A stretch of DNA of 64,000 nt, from the NCBI GenBank assembly GCA_030725715.1, contig JANRFG010000032.1:1-64000 (forward strand), in the 5' to 3' direction. Below the pieces are notes generated by a model, which was given only the letters and a program-made list of their open reading frames with translations, made no database searches and was not told where the DNA came from. The position numbers were made by a program, and so were the translations under genes. The DNA is from Opitutales bacterium (GTDB lineage: Bacteria; Verrucomicrobiota; Verrucomicrobiia; Opitutales; UBA953). Numbering within the stretch: position 1 is the first letter of the stretch; every line of letters starts with the position of its first letter. Shown piece by piece: positions 43,946 to 54,199 of this stretch.

Positions 43946-46900
43946 TCAGTAGTAGAGGAATTCGGGGGAGTTGACGAGCGCCCAGACCACGTCTTCGGCG
44001 CGACGACGCCAGGCGTCCGTCAGGCGGGGCGTGGCCGGGTCGCCTTTGCGGGCGGCGGCTTCCTCCTGCATGCGGACGGTGGTGGCCAAATCGTTCAGGT
44101 GGTTGGACCAAGACACGTAATAGGCCGGCTTGCGCTTGCCGGGCGGGGCGTAGAGCGGCGGGGGTAGGACGCGGCCGGCGAAGCCGTCGGCGAGGTAGGC
44201 CTCATACTTGGCCTTCTCGGCGGCGGTCGGGTGGCGCGTGAGCACGCTTAGGAACAGGGCGTCGATGAAGTCCGCCGGAGCACGGGCCTTGAAGGCGAGG
44301 GCGGTGACGCCGTGGTCGTCGCTCAGGCGCGTGATCCAGGTGCCCATCGTGCCGTTGCTGAGGATCGCGGGCTGCAGTGAGTTCGCGGAGGACTCGCGGT
44401 CGGTCACGGGATCCGGCCGGCTGGCGCGCCAGCCGAAGGCCGCCATGACGTCGCACACCGCCTGGATGCGGGGCAGGGCGAGGGCGGGTCGGTCGCGTTC
44501 GTTGGAGGTCGAGGTCAGCATCCAGGCGCGTCGCGGCTGGCCGAGCGTGACGGAGTTCGCCTGTTCGCGGATGCTGTCGATGTCGAGGCTGGCCTCCTCG
44601 GTGCGGAAGGGCTTGCCGGTCGTCGCGAACATCGAGTCCACGACCTGCTCGGCGGAGAGCCGGCGCGGGGCGGGCGCGACGTAGAGCGGGTTGGTCAGCT
44701 TCTGCGTGAGGTCCGTCGCGCGCTGGTAGGCGTGCGAGTTCAGGATGAGCCGACGCACGTGGTCGGCATCATAGCCGCTGCGCACGAGTTCACGGCCGAG
44801 CCAGCGGAGGAGCGCGGGGTGGGAGTTCTTGGAGCGTTCCCAGTCCCAAGGCTGGTCGACGATTCCGCGGCCCATCAGGCGGGCCCAGAGGCGATTGGCC
44901 ATCACCTGCGCGAAGCGTTCGTTCTGCGGGGCGGTGACGAGCGTGGCGAGACGGTCGCGCGGATCCTTGGGGTCGAGGGCGAGTTCGTCGGCGACGCTTT
45001 CCTGCGAGAGTTCCGGGAAGGGCCAGTGGGGTTCGACGGAGGTGCCTGGCTCGAGGGTGACCTCGATCAGGGGCTTGCGACCGCCTTCGCGGAGCTTGGC
45101 CATCGAGACGCTACTGGTGGCGGGCACTTTGACGGCCTTGGTCTCGAGCAGGGCGGCGAGCGCGAAGACCTGTTCTTGTTTCGAAGTATGGGCGGGTGAG
45201 TCGTGGCAGCGCGCGCACTTGGTCTCCACGCCGAGGAAGGCGGTCGTCACGATGGTGGCCTTGGCGGCCATCGGGACGTCGTTCTGCGACGCGAGCCCGA
45301 AACCCGCGGGACCGCCGACAGTGGACGAACCCTTGAGGCGTAGGAGTTCGGTGACCATCAGGTCGAGCGGCTTGCGGTCCACGAGCGATTCATGGATCCA
45401 CCAGCGGAAGGGTCCGGAATTATTGAGGGTCGGATTAAGGATGTTCGGGTTCTCGGCGAGGACGTCCTGCCAGTAGCCCATGCCGTGGTCGGCGGCGCGC
45501 GGGTCGGCGAGCAGGCGGTCGATGGCCTTGGCGCGTTTATCGGAGGAAGCATCGGCGGCGAAGGCGGCGATCTCGGCGGCCGAGGGCGGCACGCCGACGG
45601 TATCGAGCGTCACGCGGCGCAGGAAGGCGAGGTCGTCGGTCAGCGGCGTGAGGCGCGTCGAGAGCGGGCGGTATTCCGCCCAGGCGGCACCTTCCTTGAT
45701 CCACTGTTCGATGAGCGCGACGTCGGCGGCGGCGAGGCGATGGCCTTTCGGCGGCATCATCTCATCAGGGTCGTCGGAGCGGATGCGGGCGAGCAGCGAG
45801 CTCTTGGCGGGGTCGCCGGGTACGATGGCCGCGCCGTCGCTCTTGCCGCCCTTGAGCGCTCCCGCGAGGGTGTCGAGGTGCAGGCCGCCCTTGGGCTTGC
45901 CGCCTTGGTGGCACTCGAGGCAGCTGGCCTCGAGGATGGGCTGGATCTGGGCGTAGAATTCGACGCCGCCTTTTTTCACGGCCTTCACCTGGCCTTGGTA
46001 GGCGACGATCTTTTCGGCGAGGAAATGGTCGATCGGATTGTTCGCGGGGAAGCCGGCGGCCAGAGCAGGCACCGCGGTCTCAGGCGTGCTCGCGAGCCAC
46101 TGCTTCGCGGCCTCGCGGCGCTTCTGCCAATACTCGCCCTGGCTGGCGCGGGCGGCGGCGCGGGCAGCGGCGTCGATCTTGCTCAGGCGGGTCTCTTCCC
46201 GCGCGGCGTAGGCGGCCCAGCCGGCGTCATTGTAAGCCGGGGTTTCGCCGGACGGAGAAAGCAGCTGCCAATCCGAACGCCCCGAGAGAGAGATCGCGGC
46301 GATGGTCTCGCCGAGTTCGGGTCGACGGCGGGCGCCCTTTTTGTTGATGACGTAACCGACGATCGATTCCAGAATCACGCGGTGTTCGCCGCCCTTGGTC
46401 TCGAATTCCGCCCAAGCGTCACGGTTGCCAGGCGGGGCGAAACGAAAGTCGCCGCCGAGGTCGAGATAGTCGTCCTGCGCCTTGATAGGTTTGTTGTCGG
46501 TGCCGGGCGGAGGGAAGGGCGTCTTCGTGATGAGCTGGCCGTCGATGAAGAGCGCCGAGGCGCCGCGGCCTCGGAGCAGGAGGCGGTGCTTGCCGGCGGG
46601 GAGGTTCACCACGCCGAGGGCGCGGAAGAAATACGGATGTCCGCGTAAGGCGCGCACGCCGGTGTCGACGTATTTCTCGGGCACGCGGGCGAAGCCGAAG
46701 GCCGGGGCGAAGTACTTGTCGGTCACGGCGAGCGGCTGGCTGGGCCAGACGTTGGTGGTAGGCCTCCAAGCTTCGCAGAGCTCGACGCGCACCTGGCCGT
46801 TCGTGACGGTGGTCCAGTCGACCTTCGGCGCCGTGCGGGCGACTTCCGGCGTCTTGGCGGCCTTCACGCCGCTGGCGCTGTCATTGCCGGCGTTAGGGCT

Positions 46901-47701
46901 CGGGCCGACCTTGGCGACTTCGGCCTTCGCGACCGGGGGGAGGGTGGTGGCGAAACGTCCGGCGATTTCCGGCGAAGGGACGAGCGCACGGTACAGGCGG
47001 ATCTCGTCGACCGCGCCGCGGAAGCTGCTGTTGGCGAGGCCGCCCTGCGAAGAGCCGATCCAGATGGGGGCATCGTCGACCACCGGTGCCTCGGTCGTCG
47101 CGCCGTCCATGTCCCACGAGCCTTTGATTTCCTTGCCGTCGATCCAGCCGCGGATGCTCTCCGGCTTCCCGAATTCATAGCGGACCGCGACGTGGTGCCA
47201 GCGGCCGTCGTTGGGGAAGCCGGTCGGGGTCGTCCAGCGATGCCACTTCACGCCTTTCTCGGTCGGTGAAGCGAAGAGGAAGTTGAGGCAGGCGGTGTCG
47301 TAGAGCACGCGCAGGCGCACGGCCCAGTTCTGGTTGCTCGGGTTGGGCGCCTTCGGGTCCGTGCGGCCCTTGCCGATGATCGTGGCGTTCTCGCCCTTAC
47401 GCAGGCCGTCCGGGCGAACCCAGGCCTCGACCGTGAAGGCATCGCCGTTCTTGAAATCAAAGACGCTGTCCGCGCCGGGGTCTTTGATCACCAGACGGGC
47501 GCCTTGGCCGTCGAAAGTCGGCGCGACGTTCTGGGTGTCGAAGCGGGGATAATCCGGGCGACGCGGACCGGGCTGCTTGAGGCGGACATTGCCGACGGCT
47601 GAAAGCTCCGGGCCGGGCTGGCCGTCGAAGGTCCAAGTCGGGACCGTCTCAGCGGCGACGAGGGCGGTGAGGCTCAGGAAAAGAGGCAGAAGACGACGCA
47701 T
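43946..47701 (-). CDS. Large secreted cytochrome c/DUF1549/DUF1553 protein with LamG domain (PSD1 type, pair 1)
   Basis: A 1,251-residue secreted protein. The signal peptide is [18 protein letters not shown]. Order of domains: LamG-like (about 25-260, ending near [17 protein letters not shown]), a binding-type region with [19 protein letters not shown], a planctomycete-type cytochrome c segment with CLECH (near 593) and MMPPKGH, DUF1549 (from about 685, [14 protein letters not shown]), a second haem-type motif CARCH (near 829), and DUF1553 (from about 895 to the end, [29 protein letters not shown]). It lies 4 bases upstream of its DUF1501 partner. I chose the ATG at 47699-47701 for the signal peptide. 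The aminotransferase at 47868 is divergent. The catalytic role is unproven. Confidence 0.93.
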   Translation of the reverse strand: MRRLLPLFLSLTALVAAETVPTWTFDGQPGPELSAVGNVRLKQPGPRRPDYPRFDTQNVAPTFDGQGARLVIKDPGADSVFDFKNGDAFTVEAWVRPDGLRKGENATIIGKGRTDPKAPNPSNQNWAVRLRVLYDTACLNFLFASPTEKGVKWHRWTTPTGFPNDGRWHHVAVRYEFGKPESIRGWIDGKEIKGSWDMDGATTEAPVVDDAPIWIGSSQGGLANSSFRGAVDEIRLYRALVPSPEIAGRFATTLPPVAKAEVAKVGPSPNAGNDSASGVKAAKTPEVARTAPKVDWTTVTNGQVRVELCEAWRPTTNVWPSQPLAVTDKYFAPAFGFARVPEKYVDTGVRALRGHPYFFRALGVVNLPAGKHRLLLRGRGASALFIDGQLITKTPFPPPGTDNKPIKAQDDYLDLGGDFRFAPPGNRDAWAEFETKGGEHRVILESIVGYVINKKGARRRPELGETIAAISLSGRSDWQLLSPSGETPAYNDAGWAAYAAREETRLSKIDAAARAAARASQGEYWQKRREAAKQWLASTPETAVPALAAGFPANNPIDHFLAEKIVAYQGQVKAVKKGGVEFYAQIQPILEASCLECHQGGKPKGGLHLDTLAGALKGGKSDGAAIVPGDPAKSSLLARIRSDDPDEMMPPKGHRLAAADVALIEQWIKEGAAWAEYRPLSTRLTPLTDDLAFLRRVTLDTVGVPPSAAEIAAFAADASSDKRAKAIDRLLADPRAADHGMGYWQDVLAENPNILNPTLNNSGPFRWWIHESLVDRKPLDLMVTELLRLKGSSTVGGPAGFGLASQNDVPMAAKATIVTTAFLGVETKCARCHDSPAHTSKQEQVFALAALLETKAVKVPATSSVSMAKLREGGRKPLIEVTLEPGTSVEPHWPFPELSQESVADELALDPKDPRDRLATLVTAPQNERFAQVMANRLWARLMGRGIVDQPWDWERSKNSHPALLRWLGRELVRSGYDADHVRRLILNSHAYQRATDLTQKLTNPLYVAPAPRRLSAEQVVDSMFATTGKPFRTEEASLDIDSIREQANSVTLGQPRRAWMLTSTSNERDRPALALPRIQAVCDVMAAFGWRASRPDPVTDRESSANSLQPAILSNGTMGTWITRLSDDHGVTALAFKARAPADFIDALFLSVLTRHPTAAEKAKYEAYLADGFAGRVLPPPLYAPPGKRKPAYYVSWSNHLNDLATTVRMQEEAAARKGDPATPRLTDAWRRRAEDVVWALVNSPEFLYY

Positions 47702-47867
47702 CTGATAAAGGGGACAGGGGAGGGGCGAAGGGGGTTCCGCCCGTTCTCCAGAATGAGTCGAATCAGGGTCATCGGTCAACCGTCCCGCTGTATCCTTTTA
47801 GGTCAGGTTTCCTGTCCGATTCCTCTCGGGATTGCCTGAAGCTGTCCCGGGAGCCTAAGGTCTGGTC

Positions 47868-49019
47868 ATGCCTTCGACCGCCCGCCGCCTCGCCGGTTTC
47901 ACCGAGTCCGTCATCCGCGGGATGACCCGTCTGGCGAACCAGCACGGGGCGATCAACCTCTCCCAGGGCTTTCCGGACTTCTCCCCGCCCGAAGAGCTCC
48001 TCGCCGCCTTGGAGCGCGCCACCCGGGGGCCGCATCACCAATACGCCGTCACCTGGGGCGCCCCGCGTTTCCGTCAGGCGTTGGCCAAGAAGATCCACCG
48101 CTTCAGCGGCCTGGCCATCGATCCGGATCAGCACCTCGTCGTCACCTGCGGCAGCACCGAAGCGATGATGGTCGCGATGATGACCGCCTGTAATCCGGGC
48201 GACAAGGTGATCGTCTTCTCCCCCTTCTACGAGAACTACGCCGCCGACGCGATCCTCTCGGGCGCCGAACCGATCTACGTCCCGCTCCGCGCACCGGATT
48301 TCGCCTTCGATCCCGATGAGCTCGCCAAGGCCTTCGCGCAGAAGCCCAAGGCGATCATCGTCTGCAACCCCTCCAACCCCTGCGGCAAGGTCTTCACGCG
48401 CGACGAGCTCCTGACCATCCTGCGTCTCGCCGAAGAGCATGACGCGTTCGTCATCACCGATGAGCCTTACGAGCACATCGTCTACGCCCCGCACGAACAT
48501 GTGTATTTCGCCGCGCTGCCGGGCGCGTTCGAGCGCACCATCACCTGCAACTCGCTCTCGAAGACTTACTCCATCACCGGCTGGCGTCTCGGTTACGTGC
48601 AGGCCGCCCCGCACGTCATCGCTCAGGCCCGCAAGGTGCATGACTTCCTGACCGTCGGCGCCGCCGCGCCGTTGCAGGAAGCCGCCGTCGCGGGCCTCGA
48701 ACTGCCGGATTCGTATTACGCCGGCCTCGGCGAACTCTATGCCGCCAAGCGGAAGCTATTTACGTCGATCCTCGCCACGACCGGACTGAAGTTCACCGAG
48801 CCGCAGGGTGCTTATTATTCGTTGCTCGACGTCTCGCCGCTCGGTTTCAAGAACGACACCGAAGCCGCCGAATGGCTCATCAAGGAGATCGGCGTCGCCG
48901 GCGTGCCTGGCTCTTCGTTCTTCCGCGAGCCCGAGCATCGCTACGTCCGCTTCCACTTCGCCAAGAAGGAGGAGACCCTGCGGGCGGCGGGGGAGAAGTT
49001 GGGACGGATCAAAGGGTAG
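47868..49019 (+). CDS. PLP-dependent aminotransferase, class I/II (methionine/kynurenine aminotransferase-like)
   Basis: A 383-residue cytoplasmic fold-type I aminotransferase. The N-terminus (INLSQGFPDFSPPEELL) and the motifs GSTEAMM, FSPFYENY, CNPSNPCGKVF, ITDEPYEHIVY and SLSKTYSITGWRLGY are those of the YbdL/kynurenine-aminotransferase group. The PLP lysine is Lys232. Such enzymes transaminate methionine, kynurenine or related amino acids; which one cannot be read from the sequence. The gene stands alone, divergent from the PSD1 gene with 166 bases between, and its stop is followed by GCGGTTG heptamers. Confidence 0.93.
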   Translation: MPSTARRLAGFTESVIRGMTRLANQHGAINLSQGFPDFSPPEELLAALERATRGPHHQYAVTWGAPRFRQALAKKIHRFSGLAIDPDQHLVVTCGSTEAMMVAMMTACNPGDKVIVFSPFYENYAADAILSGAEPIYVPLRAPDFAFDPDELAKAFAQKPKAIIVCNPSNPCGKVFTRDELLTILRLAEEHDAFVITDEPYEHIVYAPHEHVYFAALPGAFERTITCNSLSKTYSITGWRLGYVQAAPHVIAQARKVHDFLTVGAAAPLQEAAVAGLELPDSYYAGLGELYAAKRKLFTSILATTGLKFTEPQGAYYSLLDVSPLGFKNDTEAAEWLIKEIGVAGVPGSSFFREPEHRYVRFHFAKKEETLRAAGEKLGRIKG

Positions 49020-49476
49020 GCGGAAGCGGTTGGCGGTTGGGAATCTGGGTCATTCTTAGTTCTTGGTTCGTCGTTTTTCGTTATTTCAGGACACTGCCTC
49101 GAGGTAGGGTCAGCACTGCGTGCTGACCTAGTTTGCTGCGGGTAGGGTCGGGACCGCGTCACGACATAGCGGCGCTGAATTGATGACTGAATCGATGACA
49201 GATGACGGATGACAGGGGTGAAATGGGAGGACTGAATTGAGGACTGCGTTGAGGACTGCGTGGAGGACTGAATGGATAAGTCCCGCCACCTGCCACCCGA
49301 AACGGATGCTATCTGATCATCCGGTCTCCGGTTTCCCTTTGAGTTAAGCTTCGCTGCCTTGGGGTAGGGACGTGATCACTATCACGTCCGTGGGCGGACG
49401 GACTTTGGTATGGTCGAAGAGCCTGCCCGGTGGTCGAACGCGCCCCGACGAACGGCGGCCAATGGCCGCCCTACCT
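49020..49476. repeat. Gene-free spacer 10: forward composite element
   Basis: This 457-base spacer lies between convergent genes. It has two GCGGTTG heptamers (49026-49039), the TTCTTAGTTCTTGGTTCG segment (near 49054), a hairpin (49108-49128, arm GGTCAGCAC, loop TGC), the 30-bp module (49141-49170), GATGACA heptamers (about 49190-49215) and four 12-mers (49227-49274). GCCACCT heptamers, the CCGGTCTCCGGTTTCCC segment (about 49320), a hairpin (49368-49389, arm GGACGTGAT, loop CACT) with the GTGGGCGGAC tail, and a hairpin at 49454-49470 (arm GGCGGCC) next to CTACC complete it. No gene is seen. Confidence 0.87.
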
Positions 49477-50907
49477 TCAGCCGACGATCTTCTTATACGG
49501 CTCGCCTTCGTTCTGCGTCGGGCGTTCCGGTCGGCCTTTGTAGCGATACGTCAGGCCCATGTTGTCGATGCCGAGCAGCCAGAGGATGGTCGCGTGGAGG
49601 TCGTGGACGTGCAGAGGGGTCTCTTGGGCGCGCAGGCCGAGGTCGTCGGTGCTGCCGATGGTCTGGCCGCCTTTGACGCCGCCGCCGGCCATCCACATCG
49701 AGAAGCCGGTGGGGTTGTGGTCGCGGCCATCGCCTTTCTCGGACATCGGGGTGCGGCCGAATTCACCGCCCCAGACGACGAGGGTATCTTCGAGCAGGCC
49801 GCGGGCCTTCAGGTCCTTGAGCAGGCCCGCGACGGGCTTGTCCATCGAGGCGCAGAGGCCGGCGTGGTTGCTTTCGATCTTCGTGTGGGCGTCCCACTTC
49901 GAGCCGGCGCCGTGGTAGATCTGGACGAAGCGCACGCCGCGTTCGACCATGCGGCGGGAGAGGAGGCAGAGGCGGCCCATGCTCTCGGTGTTCTTGTCGT
50001 CGAGGCCGTAGAGCTTGCGCGTGGCTTCGGTCTCGCCGGTGAGGTCGACGACGCCGGGGGCTTCGGCCTGCATGCGCGCGGCCATCTCGTAGCCCGCCAG
50101 GCGGGCGCCGAGCTCGGAGCGGTCCGGGTAGCGGGCGGCGAACTCCTTGTTCACGCTGTTGATCAGGCGGAGCTTGCTGGCCTGCAGGTCGGCCGCGACC
50201 GCTTCGGGCGTGTTGAGGTTCGGGATCGGCTCGGCGCCGCCCTGGATGCGCACGCCCTGGTAGCCCGCGGGCATGAACCCGGCGCCCCAGTTGCGCGGTC
50301 CGTTGATGACCGTGCTCTGGTTGTCCTGCATCACGATGAACGCGGGCAGGTTGCTGTTCTCGGAGCCGATGCCGTAGTTGATCCAGGAGCCCAGCGAGGG
50401 CTTGCCCGCGAGGATCGAGCCGGTGTTCATCTGGCAGACGCCGGCGGAGTGGTTGATGCCGTCGGCCTTGCAGGAACGGATGACCGCGAGGTCGTCGGCG
50501 CAGGAGGCGATGTGCGGGATCCAGTCGGAGAACCACTGGCCGGACTGGCCGTGCTGCTTCCACTCGCGCTTGGAGGCGAGGAGCGGGGCCTTGGCCTCGC
50601 CCATCGCGGTGATGACCGTGCCGAAGCTGTCGGGCAGGCGCTGGCCGGCCAGCTGGTTCAGGAGCGGCTTGGGGTCGAGGAGGTCCATCTGCGACGGACC
50701 GCCTTCCATGAAGAGGAAGATGACGCTCTTGGCGCGGGGCTTGATCTGACCGACGCCGGGCTGCAGGGGCGTACCCGGCGCGGGGACGACGATCTCCTTG
50801 GCGAGCAGGTCGCTGAAGGCCATGGCGCCGAGGCCGAGGCCGGCGTTGAAGAGGAAGTCGCGGCGCGACGTCGAGGCTTCGAAGCGGTGGCAGCGTGGGT
50901 CGTTCAT
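49477..50907 (-). CDS. DUF1501 family secreted protein (pair 2)
   Basis: A 476-residue DUF1501 protein. A twin-arginine signal is visible slightly inside the N-terminus (STSRRDFLFNAGLGLGAMAF). Family features are SVIFLFMEGGPSQMDLLDPK, VRFVQIYHGAGSKWDAH, TLVVWGGEFGRTPMSEKGDG and GRDHNPTGFSMWMAGGGVKGG. It is longer than the DUF1501 protein at 42676. Its start codon overlaps the stop of the PSD1 gene upstream (ATGA, 50904-50907), so the pair is translationally coupled. Confidence 0.94.
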   Translation of the reverse strand: MNDPRCHRFEASTSRRDFLFNAGLGLGAMAFSDLLAKEIVVPAPGTPLQPGVGQIKPRAKSVIFLFMEGGPSQMDLLDPKPLLNQLAGQRLPDSFGTVITAMGEAKAPLLASKREWKQHGQSGQWFSDWIPHIASCADDLAVIRSCKADGINHSAGVCQMNTGSILAGKPSLGSWINYGIGSENSNLPAFIVMQDNQSTVINGPRNWGAGFMPAGYQGVRIQGGAEPIPNLNTPEAVAADLQASKLRLINSVNKEFAARYPDRSELGARLAGYEMAARMQAEAPGVVDLTGETEATRKLYGLDDKNTESMGRLCLLSRRMVERGVRFVQIYHGAGSKWDAHTKIESNHAGLCASMDKPVAGLLKDLKARGLLEDTLVVWGGEFGRTPMSEKGDGRDHNPTGFSMWMAGGGVKGGQTIGSTDDLGLRAQETPLHVHDLHATILWLLGIDNMGLTYRYKGRPERPTQNEGEPYKKIVG

Positions 50908-53900
50908 TCGACGTAGAGGAATTCGGAGGAGTTGAGGAGGGCGTGGCAGAGCGCGGCCATCGGGATGTCCTCGGCCTTGGGCGCGGCTTCCGCCTTGAGG
51001 GCGCCGACGGACAGCTCGCGTCCGCGGCCGGAGGAATCGCTCATCGTGCCGGTCTTGGCTTCGAAGCGCCAGAAGCCCAGCGTGGAGGGGCGGACTTCTT
51101 CGGTGGAATAGAGGAGCTGGTCTTCGGGCAGGGCGCCGGAGCTGAAGCGCACTTCGTCGACGACGCCGTGGAAGGAACCGTCGGTGTCGGCGTTCTTGCC
51201 GCCGAGTTGCAACGGCGCCGTCGCGGTCTTCACGCCGGTGAGGCTGATCTTCACGCTGTCGTGCAGCAGGGGCTCGTCGTCGTTGGCCAGGTCCTTGAGC
51301 GTGAAGGCGACCTCGCCCGGCCGTCCCGGCGTGGCGTAGCGGACGGCGGCGGCGACGTAGTAGGGTTTGTTGAGGTCGATGCGCAGGTTGGAGAACGCGA
51401 CCGACTCGCCGAAGGTCCCGCCGAGCAGCGGTCCGTAGGCCTGGAGCACGAGGACTTTCGGGGCGCGGCGGGACTTCTGGCCCGTGACGCCGAACTGCCA
51501 GTAGCCTTCACCCTTGCCCTTGCCGGCCTGCGCGGCGATCACGCGGACGGAGCCGCCTTCGCTGATCGACCGGGGGACGACGACCGCTTCGATGGTGAAG
51601 CCGGCGGCGAGGTCGGCCTCCTTGGCGCCCGGCGCGAAGAAGGGGCGGCGGTGGCCGGCGGCGAATTGCGCGCCCTGGCCGTCGCGGAAGGGGACCTTCT
51701 CCGGCTGGAAGTCGCGGGCGATGGCCGCGGTGACGACGGCGGAGGTCCGCTGGGCGCGGACTTCCCGGAGGAAGGCGTCGGCGCGCTTGGCTTCGGCGGC
51801 GGAAGGCGCGCGGGCGAAGAGGAGCTGGTAGAGGCGGCGGACCTGCGCGGCCTCGTCGCCGGGGGCGTCGGCGATCACGCGGCGGGCGAGGGTCTCGCCA
51901 CGCTTCAGCATGAACGGGCTGTTGAGCAGCAGGAGCGACTGGATCGGCGTGGTGGTCACATCGCGCGAGGAGGCGCTGCTGAACCACTGCGGGGCGTCGA
52001 AGATGTCGGCCAGCGGATCGCGGTTATTGCGCATGATGCGCGTGAAGATGCTGCGCACGGGCTCGCCGTAGATCACGCTGGGTCCGGCCTGCTTCTCGGT
52101 CTTGAGGTCGCCGCAGGCCACGTAGAGCGCGTCGCGGATCTGCTCGGCTTCGAGACGCTGCGGCTGGAAGCGCCACAGCAGGGTGTTCTGCGGGTCCTTG
52201 AGCTGGCCGCGCGCGACGTCGGCGTGCTGGCTGGAGCGACGATAGGCGGCGCTCGTCACGAGCAGGCGCGTCATCGCCTTCTGGTCCCAGCCCTTGGCCA
52301 TGAACTCATCGGCGAGCCAGTCGAGGAGCTCGGGGTGCGTGGGCGCTTCGCCGAGGTTGCCGAAGTCGCTGGCGTAGGGGGTCAGGCCGCGGCGGAAGCA
52401 GAGCTGCCACAGGCGGTTCATCGCCAGGCGGGCGGTGAAGGGGTTGGTCTTGTCGGTCAGCCAGCGGGCGAGCGTGGCGCGGCGGCCGGTGGAGCGGCCG
52501 TCGGCGACGGCCGTGATCGCGGCGGGCGGGGCGGGGTACTGAGAGCTGAGGACGGTGAGGAAGGCTGGCGGGACGACGGTGTTCTTCTTGGGGATGACGG
52601 CGTCGAAGCCCTGGGCGCCGGTCTCGCGGACGGTCAGGACGTAGGGCGGCTCGGCCGGCTTGAGCTTGTCGTGTTCGGCGAGCTTACGCTTCAGGTCGGC
52701 GTGCTTGACGCTCGCGTCGCCTTTGATCGAGCGGTCGAGGCGTCCGTATTCGTAGTCCACCTGGCGCCAGGCGAGGGCGGCGACCTGCTTCTCGTAAGGC
52801 GTGCGCTGGGCCTCGGGCTTGTTGATCATCGCCTGGACGTCGTCCGGGAACATCTCCACGGCCTTGCGGGTCGCGTTCTCGCGGTACTTCAGTTCGAGGG
52901 CGGCGATCTCGTCGCGGATGGCCTTGGTCTCCGCTTCCCACTTCGCCCGCTGGCGGGCGTATTCGGCGGCTTGGGCTTCGGTCCAGGCGGCGCGGTCTTC
53001 GACCGGGACGATGTTGTTGAAGAAGCTGCGGAGGGCGTAGTAGTCGCGTTGCAGGATCGGGTCGAACTTATGGTCGTGGCAACGGGCGCACTGCATGCCG
53101 GCGCCGAGGAAGACGTCGCCGGTGGTGTCGGTGACGTCGTTCAGGATGTTCTCCCACTGGCCGCGGGCGTCGCGGTTGTTGTATTCGTAGATCCAGTGGC
53201 GGAGGTAGCCGAGGGCCGTGAGCGCGTCGGGGTCGCCGGGGAAGAGTTCGTCGCCGGCGATCTGCTCCTGCACGAAGCGGTCGTAGGGTTTGTTCTCGTT
53301 GTAGGCCTTGATGACGTAATCGCGGTAGCGCCAGGCGGTGGGGCGGAAGTCGTCGATGCGGTAGCCGTCGCTGTCGGCGTAGCGCACGAGGTCGAGCCAG
53401 GCGCGGGCCATGCGCTGACCGTAGGCCGGGGAGGCGAGCAGGCGGTCGACGAGCTTATCGTAGGCCGCGGGGTCCTGGTCTTGGACGAAGGCGGCGACCT
53501 CTTCGGGCGAGGGCGGGAGGCCGGTCAGGTCGAAGGTCACGCGGCGGATGAGCACGGCGCGGTCGGCTTCGCCGGAGGGCGTGAGGCCTTCCTTGGCGAG
53601 GCGGGCGTCGACGAAACGGTCGACCGGATGCGCGGCGGCGCCGGCGGGGAGTTCGGCGCGCTTGATCGGCTGGTAGGCCCACCAAGATTTCTCCTTCGCG
53701 CCGATGGTGCCGGGCAGATAGCGTCCGGCGGCGACGACCTTCGTCCGGCTCTTGGGCCAGACGGCGCCGGACTTCACCCAGGACTGGAGCAGGGCGACTT
53801 CCTCCTTGGTCAGACGATCGCCTTTCGGGGGCATCATCACGTCCGGGTCGGTCGACAGGATATTCTTCAGGAACAGGCTGGCGTCCGGGTCGCCGGGGAC

Positions 53901-54116
53901 GAGGGCCGCGCCGGCGTCGCCGCCCGTCGTCAGGCCGGCGAGGCTGTCCATGACCAGGCCGCCCTTGTTCTTGCCGGCGGAGTGGCTGTGGCACTTGAAG
54001 CAACGCTCATCAAGCAGGGTCACGGCCTTCTCGGCCAGGTCGTCGGACGCGGCCGAGAGGGCGGCGCCGGACGAGGCCAAGAGGCAGGCAGACAGGCTGA
54101 GCAGTCGCAAAGACAT
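50904..54116 (-). CDS. Large secreted cytochrome c/DUF1549/DUF1553 protein with LamG domain (PSD1 type, pair 2)
   Basis: A 1,070-residue protein with signal peptide MSLRLLSLSACLLASSGAALSAA. Unlike pair 1, the cytochrome segment comes first (CFKCHSHSAGKNKGG near 38, then MMPPKGDRL). DUF1549 follows (LIRRVTFDLTGLPPSPEEV), then a second haem-type motif CARCHDHKFDP (near 344), DUF1553 (AMNRLWQLCFRRGLTPYASD; LRWRF-type and VTTTPIQSLLLLNSPFML segments), and a LamG-like region near the C-terminus (VRFSSGALPEDQLLY). The start is set at ATG 54114-54116. It overlaps its DUF1501 partner by 4 bases. The pelA gene lies 83 bases upstream on the same strand, so a three-gene unit with pectin-related work is possible (inference). 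Confidence 0.93.
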   Translation of the reverse strand: MSLRLLSLSACLLASSGAALSAASDDLAEKAVTLLDERCFKCHSHSAGKNKGGLVMDSLAGLTTGGDAGAALVPGDPDASLFLKNILSTDPDVMMPPKGDRLTKEEVALLQSWVKSGAVWPKSRTKVVAAGRYLPGTIGAKEKSWWAYQPIKRAELPAGAAAHPVDRFVDARLAKEGLTPSGEADRAVLIRRVTFDLTGLPPSPEEVAAFVQDQDPAAYDKLVDRLLASPAYGQRMARAWLDLVRYADSDGYRIDDFRPTAWRYRDYVIKAYNENKPYDRFVQEQIAGDELFPGDPDALTALGYLRHWIYEYNNRDARGQWENILNDVTDTTGDVFLGAGMQCARCHDHKFDPILQRDYYALRSFFNNIVPVEDRAAWTEAQAAEYARQRAKWEAETKAIRDEIAALELKYRENATRKAVEMFPDDVQAMINKPEAQRTPYEKQVAALAWRQVDYEYGRLDRSIKGDASVKHADLKRKLAEHDKLKPAEPPYVLTVRETGAQGFDAVIPKKNTVVPPAFLTVLSSQYPAPPAAITAVADGRSTGRRATLARWLTDKTNPFTARLAMNRLWQLCFRRGLTPYASDFGNLGEAPTHPELLDWLADEFMAKGWDQKAMTRLLVTSAAYRRSSQHADVARGQLKDPQNTLLWRFQPQRLEAEQIRDALYVACGDLKTEKQAGPSVIYGEPVRSIFTRIMRNNRDPLADIFDAPQWFSSASSRDVTTTPIQSLLLLNSPFMLKRGETLARRVIADAPGDEAAQVRRLYQLLFARAPSAAEAKRADAFLREVRAQRTSAVVTAAIARDFQPEKVPFRDGQGAQFAAGHRRPFFAPGAKEADLAAGFTIEAVVVPRSISEGGSVRVIAAQAGKGKGEGYWQFGVTGQKSRRAPKVLVLQAYGPLLGGTFGESVAFSNLRIDLNKPYYVAAAVRYATPGRPGEVAFTLKDLANDDEPLLHDSVKISLTGVKTATAPLQLGGKNADTDGSFHGVVDEVRFSSGALPEDQLLYSTEEVRPSTLGFWRFEAKTGTMSDSSGRGRELSVGALKAEAAPKAEDIPMAALCHALLNSSEFLYVE

Positions 54117-54199
54117 CGGGGGAGCCCTCTTTATGAGGGCTTTCGATTGAGACTGCAAGCCGAGGTGGGAAGTTCCCCTTCGGAAGACGGTAATGGACT

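Noticed and set aside
44202-46648. Open frames in other registers across the first PSD1 gene
   Set aside because: Shadows of the 1,251-residue gene, with no coherent composition or motif.
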